The notes under the pieces: model-generated
Seen by the model: the letters and a program-made list of their open reading frames with translations, nothing else
What the model was told of the DNA's origin: nothing
Databases searched by the model: none
Translations under genes and position numbers: made by a program
NCBI GenBank assembly: GCA_009924095.1
Contig: RFSG01000005.1
Coordinates: 1-52,073 of the forward strand
From: Sphingobacteriia bacterium
Lineage (GTDB): Bacteria > Bacteroidota > Bacteroidia > J057 > RFSG01
Direction: 5' to 3'
Length of the DNA: 52,073 bases
Shown: piece by piece, positions 8,874 to 16,493 of the stretch
Layout: each line of letters starts with the position of its first letter
Position numbering within the stretch: position 1 is the first letter of the stretch

Positions 8874-10169
8874 ATGTTACGAATTTGTCTTTTAGTTGTT
8901 TTATTCAATAGCTTTTTTAATAACCTATCTGCACAATCCTTATATTTTCCTCCAATAGGAAATAGTACTTGGGACACGCTTTCTCCTATTGATTTGGGCT
9001 GGTGTCCAGATCAAATACCCCCCTTATATTCCTATTTAGATAGTCAAAACACAAAAGCATTTTTGGTAGTTAAGGATGGAAAAATAGTGCTTGAAAAATA
9101 CTTTGGTTCTTTTACCAAAGATAGCCTTTGGTATTGGGCTTCTGCCGGAAAATCATTAACAGCCACCTTAGTAGGTATAGCCCAACAGGAAGGGCATTTA
9201 AATATTTCAGATACCACTTCTCAATATTTAGGGACAGGATGGACCTCTTTAACCCCGCAAGAAGAAGACGCCATTACCATTCGACATCAACTTACTATGA
9301 CTTCTGGACTAGATGATGGTGTTGCAGATAAAGACTGCACCATAGACACGTGTCTTAAATATTTATCTCCTCCCGGAAATAGATGGGCGTATCACAATGC
9401 CCCTTATACTTTATTGGATGGAGTAATTCAGCAATCAACCGGTCTTTCCATTAATCAGTTTTTTCAAACCCGCATAGCCTCTGTTACCGGAATGACAGGT
9501 GCTTATTACCCCGTGGGATATAATAATGTTTTTGTATCCACACCACGGTCCTTAGCCCGATTTGGAATACTCATTCAAAATAAAGGAATTTGGAATCAAA
9601 CAGGGGTGTTAACCGATACTAACTATTTTTATCAAATGACCCATTCTTCTCAAAATCTTAATTTGGCGTATGGGTATTTGTGGTGGTTAAATGGGGGTCC
9701 GACATTTATGGTTCCGGGTTCACAAATTACATTTGCCGGTTCTTATGCCCCAGATGCACCTTCAGATATGTTTTCTGCCTTAGGGAAAAACGGCCAGATA
9801 TTAAGTATTGCTCCCAGTAAAGGATTGTTTTTCATTCGTATGGGGGATGGAGATGGAACTGGTTTAGTTCCTATTGTTTTACCCAATGAAATTTGGAAAA
9901 GATTAAATCTGGTAATGTGTCAACCCTCCGCTTTATATCCTGAAGCAGAAGAGAGTAATACATTACAAATTTACCCGAATCCAGCGCAGCAAACGGTATT
10001 GGTACAATCCAAGAAAGAAAAACAATGGGTATTATTTTCTGCCACAGGAGTAAAGTTGGGCACCTATCCTGCGGAAATCCCTGTTAATCTTAATTCATTA
10101 TCCCCGGGTATTTATTTTATTCGAACCCAATTAGGTGAGTTTTCTCGGCCTTTAATTATTCAACCCTAA
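8874..10169 (+). CDS. Secreted beta-lactamase-family serine hydrolase with T9SS sorting domain
   Basis: A 431-residue exported enzyme of the class C beta-lactamase / penicillin-binding (Beta-lactamase, PF00144) family. A signal peptide covers residues 1-20 (ending NLSAQS). The SxxK nucleophile motif is SAGK at 90-93 and the YxN motif is YHN at 173-175. The third KTG-type motif is not obvious. The last 75 residues form a type A T9SS C-terminal domain (LQIYPNPAQQ, then SPGIYFIR), which directs the protein across the outer membrane through the Por system. The substrate could be a peptide, an ester or a beta-lactam; resistance is not implied. The ATG is 18 bases after the pheS stop. It converges with hemW. 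Confidence 0.88.
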   Translation: MLRICLLVVLFNSFFNNLSAQSLYFPPIGNSTWDTLSPIDLGWCPDQIPPLYSYLDSQNTKAFLVVKDGKIVLEKYFGSFTKDSLWYWASAGKSLTATLVGIAQQEGHLNISDTTSQYLGTGWTSLTPQEEDAITIRHQLTMTSGLDDGVADKDCTIDTCLKYLSPPGNRWAYHNAPYTLLDGVIQQSTGLSINQFFQTRIASVTGMTGAYYPVGYNNVFVSTPRSLARFGILIQNKGIWNQTGVLTDTNYFYQMTHSSQNLNLAYGYLWWLNGGPTFMVPGSQITFAGSYAPDAPSDMFSALGKNGQILSIAPSKGLFFIRMGDGDGTGLVPIVLPNEIWKRLNLVMCQPSALYPEAEESNTLQIYPNPAQQTVLVQSKKEKQWVLFSATGVKLGTYPAEIPVNLNSLSPGIYFIRTQLGEFSRPLIIQP

Positions 10170-10178
10170 ATAAGTTTA

Positions 10179-11315
10179 TTAAATTTTAAATAAGCTGGAA
10201 CTAATTCCATCCGCTTGTAATCTGCCTTTCCAGGTTAAGGAAATGTTTTCTTCAGAATATTGAATCCATCCTTTAGTATTCCATTCCTGAAGTTCAGACG
10301 GGAATTCTTTAGATAGATCATAATTATATTTTTCTCGCAAGAAATTTAAATTAATTCCTTCAATAGTTCTTAATCGGGTTAAGATATATTCATTAATAAA
10401 ATCATGCTCCGTTAAATTTTCGATTGAATGAGGAGGTAATTGATTAAAATTAATTAATTGTGTTAAATACGAATTTAAATCGGGTAGGGTATGAATTCTA
10501 TGCGGAGAGATAAAACTATGGGCAGAAGGGCCAAATCCTAAATAAGGTTTTCCAGACCAATAGGCACTATTATGTTTTGCTCGAAAATCGGGAAGCGAAA
10601 AATTACTAATTTCATAAGCTTCATAATTAGTGGAATGAATAAAGGATTCTAAGATAGTAAAACAGTTTATCATTTCTGAATCCTCCAAAGGTGCTTGAGT
10701 TCCATTTGCAATTTCTTTGGAAAGTCTTGTTCGAGGTTCAAGCGTTAAAGCATACGCTGAGAAATGAGGTACCTGTTGATCTTTTAACCAAAGTAATTGT
10801 TTTTCCCAAGCTCCCGGTTTTGTTTTCGGAAGGCCATAGATTAAATCTAAAGTGAGATTAGTCATACCTGCATCCTGACACATAGCCACTGCCGATAGGG
10901 CTTGCCCAGCAGTATGGGCACGGTGCATCCAATGTAGTTGAGCTTCGTCTAAGGACTGTATGCCTAAACTTAATCGGTTGATCCCAGCTGCTTTCCATCT
11001 CCGGATTCTCTCAGGGGATAGGTCATCTGGATTTGCTTCCAAGGTGATTTCTCCTCCTGGAATAATTGGATACCATTTATATAATATATTTAATATATCA
11101 TCTATGTGTTTATCTGATAATTGGCTCGGTGTTCCTCCGCCGAAATAATAAGTTTCTATTGGTTCGTGACCGTCTAATCTATTTTTCTGTAATTCTAATT
11201 CTAATAATAAAGCTTGAACAAAATTGTCTTTTTTATTTTGCTTAGTAATAAAATAAAAATCGCAATAATTACAGGCTTGTCTGCAAAACGGTATATGTAA
11301 ATATATTCCAGCCAT
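10179..11315 (-). CDS. hemW: HemW-like radical SAM heme chaperone
   Basis: A 378-residue radical SAM protein often mis-named coproporphyrinogen III oxidase. The cluster-binding CxxxCxxC is C11-RQA-C15-NY-C18 within IPFCRQACNYCDFY. The SAM-binding GGGTPSQL follows near residue 60, and the C-terminal HemN domain starts near 300. True HemN has a longer N-terminus; starting directly at MAGIYLHIPFC is typical of HemW, which delivers heme to respiratory enzymes. That role suits a genome with complex I and cytochrome c maturation genes. The ATG at 11315 abuts the terC stop with no gap, so the two are probably co-transcribed. Confidence 0.9.
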   Translation of the reverse strand: MAGIYLHIPFCRQACNYCDFYFITKQNKKDNFVQALLLELELQKNRLDGHEPIETYYFGGGTPSQLSDKHIDDILNILYKWYPIIPGGEITLEANPDDLSPERIRRWKAAGINRLSLGIQSLDEAQLHWMHRAHTAGQALSAVAMCQDAGMTNLTLDLIYGLPKTKPGAWEKQLLWLKDQQVPHFSAYALTLEPRTRLSKEIANGTQAPLEDSEMINCFTILESFIHSTNYEAYEISNFSLPDFRAKHNSAYWSGKPYLGFGPSAHSFISPHRIHTLPDLNSYLTQLINFNQLPPHSIENLTEHDFINEYILTRLRTIEGINLNFLREKYNYDLSKEFPSELQEWNTKGWIQYSEENISLTWKGRLQADGISSSLFKI

Positions 11316-12062
11316 TTAAGGCTTGTCTGGAAAATCGCTATGAAGTTTTACCGGATGTGTTTTCTTACGAAGTCTCAAATTGAGCATTTCTACTCCAAAT
11401 GAGAAAGCCATTGCAAAATAGACATATCCTTTCGGTACATGCATTCCTAACCCTTCGGCAATTAATAATAAACCAACCATTAATAAAAAGGATAATGCTA
11501 GCATTTTTAAGGTAGGATGTTTCTCAATAAAATTGCTGATTTTAGAAGCAAAAATCATCATGATCATCATGGAAATTATAACTGCCGTTATCATAATGCC
11601 TACTTCTTGTACCAGCCCTATAGCAGTAATAATTGAATCAATAGAAAATACTAAATCTAAAAGTAAAATTTGAATAATGATTTGGGTAAATCCTGGGGAT
11701 TTAATTTTTTTGTTGCTATCTGGGTCTTCCCCTTCAAGTTTATAGTGAATTTCTAAAGTTGATTTTCCCAAAAGAAATAGTCCACCTGCCATCATAATCA
11801 TATCGCGGATTGATATGGGGTGATCTGCCAACACAAAAAGTGCCTGGGTTAAGCCAGCTAGCCAAGAGATCATACACAACAATAAAATTCGAATAATGAG
11901 TGCTAAGCTGAGACCTATGAAACGAGCTCTTTTTTGTTGATCTGCCGGTAGGCGACCCGCAATAATGGAAACGAAAATAATATTGTCTATTCCGAGCACC
12001 ACTTCCATAGCAGTAAGCGTAAATAGGCTGGCCCAAAAAGCCGGGTCTTGTAGAAATTCCAT
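11316..12062 (-). CDS. TerC-family integral membrane protein
   Basis: A 248-residue protein with about seven membrane helices. It has the two inverted acidic signatures of the TerC/Alx family: EVVLGIDNIIFVSIIAGRLP near residues 20-40 and LDLVFSIDSIITAIG near 135-150. Family members are linked to tellurite resistance, manganese export and metalation of exocytoplasmic proteins; this one cannot be assigned a metal from sequence. It is the first gene of a two-gene operon with hemW, whose ATG directly follows its stop. Upstream (12063-12259) is a 197-base gap shared with the divergent epimerase gene. TAATTTCA at 22 bases from the ATG is only a loose -7 match. Confidence 0.9.
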   Translation of the reverse strand: MEFLQDPAFWASLFTLTAMEVVLGIDNIIFVSIIAGRLPADQQKRARFIGLSLALIIRILLLCMISWLAGLTQALFVLADHPISIRDMIMMAGGLFLLGKSTLEIHYKLEGEDPDSNKKIKSPGFTQIIIQILLLDLVFSIDSIITAIGLVQEVGIMITAVIISMMIMMIFASKISNFIEKHPTLKMLALSFLLMVGLLLIAEGLGMHVPKGYVYFAMAFSFGVEMLNLRLRKKTHPVKLHSDFPDKP

Positions 12063-12259
12063 GCAGTTGAAAATGAGGACGTGAAATTACACATACGGTA
12101 TCGTATTCTAGCAGGTTACAGAAAGAAAACCCACCTTGCATAAGAGCAGAACCTTCCTTATTTTTGAGTAGCCGGAATCCCATGGGAGATATATTAATTA
12201 AGTCTTTGTTTATTAATACTTTCCCTTGAATTATCCCCTTAAGAATCCCGTCTTCTAAA

Positions 12260-13330
12260 ATGAAAGAAAACTTGCTCATCACTGGTGGATGTGGATTCGT
12301 TGGTTCCAACTTAGCCCTTCTCCTTAAAAAAAAGTATCCTAACTTGAAAGTTCGAGTGATGGATAATCTTCATCGCAGGGGTTCTGAATTAAATATTTCC
12401 AGATTGAGAGAATTGGACATTCCTTTTATTCATGGGGATATTCGAAATCCAGAAGACTTTGAAGAAGTAGGACCCTGTGAGGTGATTATTGATGCCGCAG
12501 CCGAACCCTCCGTATTGAGTGGAATTAATTCTGCGCCCGAATATTGTTTAAATACGAATCTGGGCGGCACCCTCAATATGTTGAACTATGCTGTCAAACA
12601 TAAGGCAGATATTGTTTTTCTTTCCACCAGCAGAGTTTATCCAATTCCTTATATTGAACAAATCTTAGTGGAAGAAAAAGAAACAAGATTTGAAATTACA
12701 CCGAACCAAATGCTTCCTGGAGTTAGTCCTTTGGGAATTAGTGAATCTTTTCCATTAGATAAAGCCCGGTCTTTATATGGAACCACTAAATTAGCCTCTG
12801 AATTATTTTTAGAGGAATACAAAGAATTTTTAGGATTACGCTATATTATTAATCGTTGCGGGGTAATTGCAGGACCCTATCAAATGGGCAAAGTAGATCA
12901 AGGCGTGGCGGTGTTATGGATGGCAAAACATTTCTGGCAAAAAGATTTACAATATATCGGGTATGGAGGAACCGGAAAACAAGTCCGTGATTTTTTACAT
13001 ATTCAGGATTTATTTGAATTAATAGATTATCAATTAAATCATTTTGAGGAATTAAATGGTCAAACCTTTAATGCTGGTGGCGGAAGAAATATTAGCACCT
13101 CTTTACAAGAATTAACAAAAATTTGTGAGGAGATTACAGGAAATAAAATAAATATTCATCCGGTAAAAGAAAATAGATCTGGAGATATTCGAATTTATTT
13201 AACCGATAATTCAAAAGTCACACAATATTGTGGATGGAGTCCGCGATTAAAAATAAAAGATATTATGACGGATATTTATGATTGGATCCGTCAACATGAA
13301 CCCACGCTTAAACCCTTGTTAAACCTATGA
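12260..13330 (+). CDS. NAD-dependent sugar-nucleotide epimerase/dehydratase (SDR family)
   Basis: A 356-residue extended short-chain dehydrogenase/reductase. The Rossmann motif is GGCGFVG (residues 9-15), and the catalytic set includes Ser in STSRVYP (about 122-128) and YxxxK at Y173/K177 (YGTTK). The SRVYP variant and overall pattern resemble CDP-paratose 2-epimerase (tyvelose) and UDP-glucose 4-epimerase-like enzymes, but the sugar is unknown. Its stop overlaps the start of a second epimerase (ATGA at 13327), and a GT2 glycosyltransferase follows. The three therefore look like a cassette that makes and transfers a modified sugar onto a surface glycan or lipid. Confidence 0.85.
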   Translation: MKENLLITGGCGFVGSNLALLLKKKYPNLKVRVMDNLHRRGSELNISRLRELDIPFIHGDIRNPEDFEEVGPCEVIIDAAAEPSVLSGINSAPEYCLNTNLGGTLNMLNYAVKHKADIVFLSTSRVYPIPYIEQILVEEKETRFEITPNQMLPGVSPLGISESFPLDKARSLYGTTKLASELFLEEYKEFLGLRYIINRCGVIAGPYQMGKVDQGVAVLWMAKHFWQKDLQYIGYGGTGKQVRDFLHIQDLFELIDYQLNHFEELNGQTFNAGGGRNISTSLQELTKICEEITGNKINIHPVKENRSGDIRIYLTDNSKVTQYCGWSPRLKIKDIMTDIYDWIRQHEPTLKPLLNL

Positions 13331-14388
13331 ACATTGCCTTAGTTACCGGATCAGCTGGATTGATTGGCGGAGAAGCCGTTCGTTTTTTAAGCGAAAAAAT
13401 GGATTTAATTATAGGGATTGACAATGATCATCGAGCCTATTTTTTTGGTCCTGATGCTTCTACTCGTTGGAATTTAGAACATATCGAAAAAGATATTCTG
13501 AATTATCGGCATTATTCCTGTGATATTCGTAATTATTCAGACCTTGAAAATATATTTTCGGAGTATGGAAAAGACATTAAATTAATTATTCATGCTGCTG
13601 CACAACCTAGCCACGATTGGGCTGCCAGAGAGCCTATTACCGATTTTACCGTAAATGCAAATGGCACTTTAAATTTATTAGAGCTTACCCGCTTATATAG
13701 TCAAGAAGCAGTATTTGTATTTACCTCTACGAATAAGGTTTATGGAGATACCCCCAATTATCTTCCCTTAGTAGAATTAGAAACACGTTGGGAAATTGCT
13801 ACTGACCATCCTTATTATGAAAAAGGAATTGATGAAAATATGAGTATTGATCAATGTAAACATTCTTTATTTGGTGCTTCAAAAGTGGCAGCGGATGTTT
13901 TATGTCAAGAATATGGAAGATATTTTGGAATGAAGGTGGGAATATTTAGAGGCGGGTGTTTAACAGGGCCTCAACATTCAGGCACCCAATTACATGGATT
14001 TCTTTCTTATTTAATGAAATGTGCCATTAACGGAAATCATTATACCGTATTTGGATATAAAGGAAAACAAGTAAGAGATAATATTCACTCCTGGGATTTA
14101 GTAAATATGTTTTGGCATTTTTATCAAAACCCAAAAGCAGGCGAAGTATATAATGCAGGGGGGAGTCGTTTTTCTAATTGTTCAATGCAAGAAGCAATTC
14201 TTTTATGTCAGGAAATCACTGGAAATAAAATGAATTATTCTTATGCTGAAGATAATCGCATCGGCGATCATATTTGGTATATATCCGATGTGTCAAAATT
14301 TAGAACACATTTTCCAAATTGGGAATATCAATTTGGATTGCAAGATATATTGGTTCAAATTTTTGAGAGTATGCGGGTTCGGGTTTAA
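13327..14388 (+). CDS. Second SDR epimerase, CDP-paratose 2-epimerase-like, with Phe at the Tyr position
   Basis: A 353-residue extended SDR protein. The NAD-binding motif is GSAGLIG (residues 8-14) and the [11 protein letters not shown] stretch follows at about 134-144. Where the catalytic YxxxK is expected the sequence reads F182-GAS-K186 ([11 protein letters not shown]), so the general-base tyrosine is replaced by phenylalanine. The following [12 protein letters not shown] is strongly conserved in CDP-tyvelose/paratose-epimerase-like proteins. From memory the SLFGxSK form recurs in that subfamily, which would make it an ancestral trait rather than a lesion here. It is translationally coupled to the upstream epimerase and lies 20 bases before the GT2 gene. 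Confidence 0.83.
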   Translation: MNIALVTGSAGLIGGEAVRFLSEKMDLIIGIDNDHRAYFFGPDASTRWNLEHIEKDILNYRHYSCDIRNYSDLENIFSEYGKDIKLIIHAAAQPSHDWAAREPITDFTVNANGTLNLLELTRLYSQEAVFVFTSTNKVYGDTPNYLPLVELETRWEIATDHPYYEKGIDENMSIDQCKHSLFGASKVAADVLCQEYGRYFGMKVGIFRGGCLTGPQHSGTQLHGFLSYLMKCAINGNHYTVFGYKGKQVRDNIHSWDLVNMFWHFYQNPKAGEVYNAGGSRFSNCSMQEAILLCQEITGNKMNYSYAEDNRIGDHIWYISDVSKFRTHFPNWEYQFGLQDILVQIFESMRVRV

Positions 14389-14408
14389 TTATTAAATATC
14401 CTGAATCC

Positions 14409-15152
14409 ATGAAACTATCCATTGTAATTCCAGCGTATAACGAAAGTTTAAGTTTACCGGAAACACTAAATACTTTTTATAATGCTTTAAGCACAGCACA
14501 AGTGCCGCATGAAATTTTAGTGGTAAATGATAATTCAAAAGATAATTCTATTGAAGTATTAGAAACCCTGATGCAATCTATTCCTACCCTACGATATGTC
14601 ACCAATCCTCCTCCCCGAAATGGTTTTGGATATGCCGTAAGAAAGGGACTGGAAAATTTTCATGGCGATTGTGTGGCAGTCGTTATGGCGGATTTATCCG
14701 ATTCCCCTGAAGATTTATTACGATTTTATTTTAAGATGAAGGAGGATGGATTGGATTGTGTATTTGGTAGCCGATTTATAAAAGGAGGAAAAGTAAGCGA
14801 TTATCCGAAAACAAAATTGATGATTAATCGTTTGGCGAATTCTATTGTTAGACTAACTTTTGGTTTTCGATATAATGATTGTACCAATGCATTTAAATTA
14901 TATCGTAAAGAAACCATTGAAGGATTAAAACCCTTTTTATCTCCGCATTTTAATTTAACATTAGAATTACCCTTAAAAGCGATTGTGCGAGGGTACTCAT
15001 ATGCGGTATTACCTAATTCTTGGACCAACCGAAAACATGGGAAATCCAATTTAAGAATTCGGGAAATGGGCAGCAGATATTTTTTCGTAATGTTATATTG
15101 TCTCATTGAAAAGTTTTTTTCTCAGGGAGATTTTAGAAAAAAATGGGATTAA
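14409..15152 (+). CDS. Family 2 glycosyltransferase, polyprenyl-phosphate-sugar synthase-like
   Basis: A 247-residue cytoplasmic GT-A enzyme. It begins with the GT2 pattern SIVIPAYNES (about residues 4-13). The nucleotide-binding VVNDNSKDNS and the metal/donor motif VVMADLSDSPED (around 93-104) follow; the usual DxD is represented by ADLSD. The layout matches dolichyl/undecaprenyl-phosphate mannosyl- or glucosyltransferases (DPM1-like) that lack C-terminal helices. It is the last gene of the epimerase cassette and probably loads the modified sugar onto a lipid carrier; this role is inferred. It converges with the holB-like gene 39 bases later, and the palindrome at 15187 lies in between. Confidence 0.86.
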   Translation: MKLSIVIPAYNESLSLPETLNTFYNALSTAQVPHEILVVNDNSKDNSIEVLETLMQSIPTLRYVTNPPPRNGFGYAVRKGLENFHGDCVAVVMADLSDSPEDLLRFYFKMKEDGLDCVFGSRFIKGGKVSDYPKTKLMINRLANSIVRLTFGFRYNDCTNAFKLYRKETIEGLKPFLSPHFNLTLELPLKAIVRGYSYAVLPNSWTNRKHGKSNLRIREMGSRYFFVMLYCLIEKFFSQGDFRKKWD

Positions 15153-15186
15153 GGAATGTAGGGTGATTTTTTAATTGGTATATATT

Positions 15187-15200
15187 ATAAATTAATTTAT
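15187..15200. repeat. 14-bp perfect palindrome between convergent genes
   Basis: ATAAATTAATTTAT, identical to 8855-8868, overlapping the 3' end of the holB-like gene in the gap between two convergent genes. A short AT hairpin that could serve as a weak bidirectional terminator. Confidence 0.4.
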
Positions 15201-16349
15201 CTTTTGCGGTTCCAGTGTTTTCGATTTAAATACTTTATTAATATTTAGGGATAAAGCCGTAAATACCATAAAAGCATTAGCATTTCGAGTAATATGATAA
15301 ATGGCTTCATCGATTAATTCACTAATGGTATTTAATTTTTCGATAGACATTACTTTACTAAAGTTTTTTAAGAATTTCTGGTCTGATTCTATAAATAAAG
15401 AAATTGTTTCCGGTAAATATTGAGCGTGTAAGGTGTCTTTTAGTTTTTGCAAAGCATTTTCCAGGAAATATTTTTGGAACTCTCTGCTTTCTTTGGATAA
15501 ATCTTCTGCTAACCGGGAGAGTTCATCATAACGACCATCAAAACAAAGGCGCATCCATTCCTGAAATTTATCACTCAATTGTCCACTATCCCGTTCTACA
15601 ATTTGTTGTGCTTTGCGTACACTTCCTTCAGCCATTAAAGCCACTTGCCGAGCTTGATCTTCCGGCAAGTGATACCGTTGCATAAGTTCAGTTTGAATGG
15701 GTTCGATATCAATTCTAGGAATTAATAATTGTTGACATCTAGATCGAATGGTTGCCAGTAAAGCTGAGGGGTCGTCAGTGGTTAAGATTAATATCGTATT
15801 GGCAGGAGGTTCTTCGAGTAGTTTTAATAAAGCATTGGCGGCTTCTGTTCGCATTTTTTCCGCATGCCAAATAATAACAACTTTATATTTTGCTTCAAAT
15901 GCACGTAAAGAAAGTTTGCGTTTTAAATCCCGGATTTCATCTACCCCAATCATGACTTGTTTATTTTCAGAATCCAGTTGTTGAACCCAATCTTCTAATT
16001 CAATCCAATTATTATCAATAAATCTAGGTCTGAATTGAGCGATAAAATCTCCGGTAGTTTTTTGTCCTTGGCTGCTTCCCTCTTGTTTTATGGAATAGAT
16101 GGGCAAAATAAAATGCACATCTGGATGAATGAGTTTTCTTATTTTCGTGCAGTGGGCACAAACCCCGCAACTATCCGAATCTGTAGGGTTAGTACAATTC
16201 AGAAATTCAGCAATAGCATTTGCAAACCCAATTTTGCCATTTCCAGCAGGACCTGACAACAATAGCGCATGGGTCATATGTCCAGTAGATATTGCTCTCA
16301 ATACTACTTCAGTAGGTTTCTCTAAACCCGATAACTGTTGGAAGGACAT
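15192..16349 (-). CDS. holB: DNA polymerase III delta-prime-like clamp-loader subunit
   Basis: A 385-residue AAA+ protein of the replication clamp loader. The N-terminal P-loop region reads LLLSGPAGNGKIGFANAIAE: the usual Thr/Ser after GK is Ile, as expected for delta-prime, which does not hydrolyse ATP. A zinc-binding set follows (C51 region, then CGVCAHC near residues 60-66), then a Walker-B-like VVIIWHAEKM, the sensor LLKLLEEPP stretch and ILTTDDPSALLATIRSRCQQL, the classic HolB/DnaX signature. The C-terminal third is helical and less conserved. The ATG at 16349 lies four bases after a perfect -7 box. The gene is divergent from the M1 aminopeptidase gene. Confidence 0.88.
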   Translation of the reverse strand: MSFQQLSGLEKPTEVVLRAISTGHMTHALLLSGPAGNGKIGFANAIAEFLNCTNPTDSDSCGVCAHCTKIRKLIHPDVHFILPIYSIKQEGSSQGQKTTGDFIAQFRPRFIDNNWIELEDWVQQLDSENKQVMIGVDEIRDLKRKLSLRAFEAKYKVVIIWHAEKMRTEAANALLKLLEEPPANTILILTTDDPSALLATIRSRCQQLLIPRIDIEPIQTELMQRYHLPEDQARQVALMAEGSVRKAQQIVERDSGQLSDKFQEWMRLCFDGRYDELSRLAEDLSKESREFQKYFLENALQKLKDTLHAQYLPETISLFIESDQKFLKNFSKVMSIEKLNTISELIDEAIYHITRNANAFMVFTALSLNINKVFKSKTLEPQKIN

Positions 16350-16353
16350 AATA

Positions 16354-16361
16354 CAAAGGTA
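16354..16361 (-). promoter_or_regulatory. -7 box TACCTTTG for the holB-like gene
   Basis: Perfect TAnnTTTG on the minus strand, ending four bases before the ATG at 16349. A TTG lies 25 bases further upstream, slightly beyond the reported 17-23 spacing. It predicts a leaderless or nearly leaderless mRNA. Confidence 0.5.
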
Positions 16362-16440
16362 ATTTTCTTACAGGATTAACCATCCACAATTTGGGGATAT
16401 AGCTCGTGTAATCCTTGTTCAAATACTCGATTGGGATTCG

Positions 16441-16448
16441 TAGGTTTG
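16441..16448 (+). promoter_or_regulatory. -7 box TAGGTTTG with TTG -33 element for the M1 aminopeptidase
   Basis: Perfect TAnnTTTG, preceded by TTG at 16415-16417 with a 23-base spacer, within the 17-23 range described for Flavobacterium promoters. It would give a leader of about 40 bases. TAATTTTA at 16481, closer to the ATG, is a weaker alternative. Confidence 0.5.
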
Positions 16449-16493
16449 TAATTCGGAAGGATGAAGTAAAGAATTGGAGTAATTTTACTTAAC

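Noticed and set aside
11740..12309. A 189-residue minus-strand reading frame
   Set aside because: It overlaps terC on the same strand in another frame and the start of the epimerase gene on the other; the well-conserved TerC and SDR genes take precedence.
16252..16290. Loss of the Walker A Thr/Ser in the holB-like gene as a mutation
   Set aside because: Delta-prime subunits commonly have a degenerate P-loop, so this is a family trait.
15404..16362. Several plus-strand frames antisense to the holB-like gene
   Set aside because: Shadow frames with no recognisable domains opposite a conserved gene.
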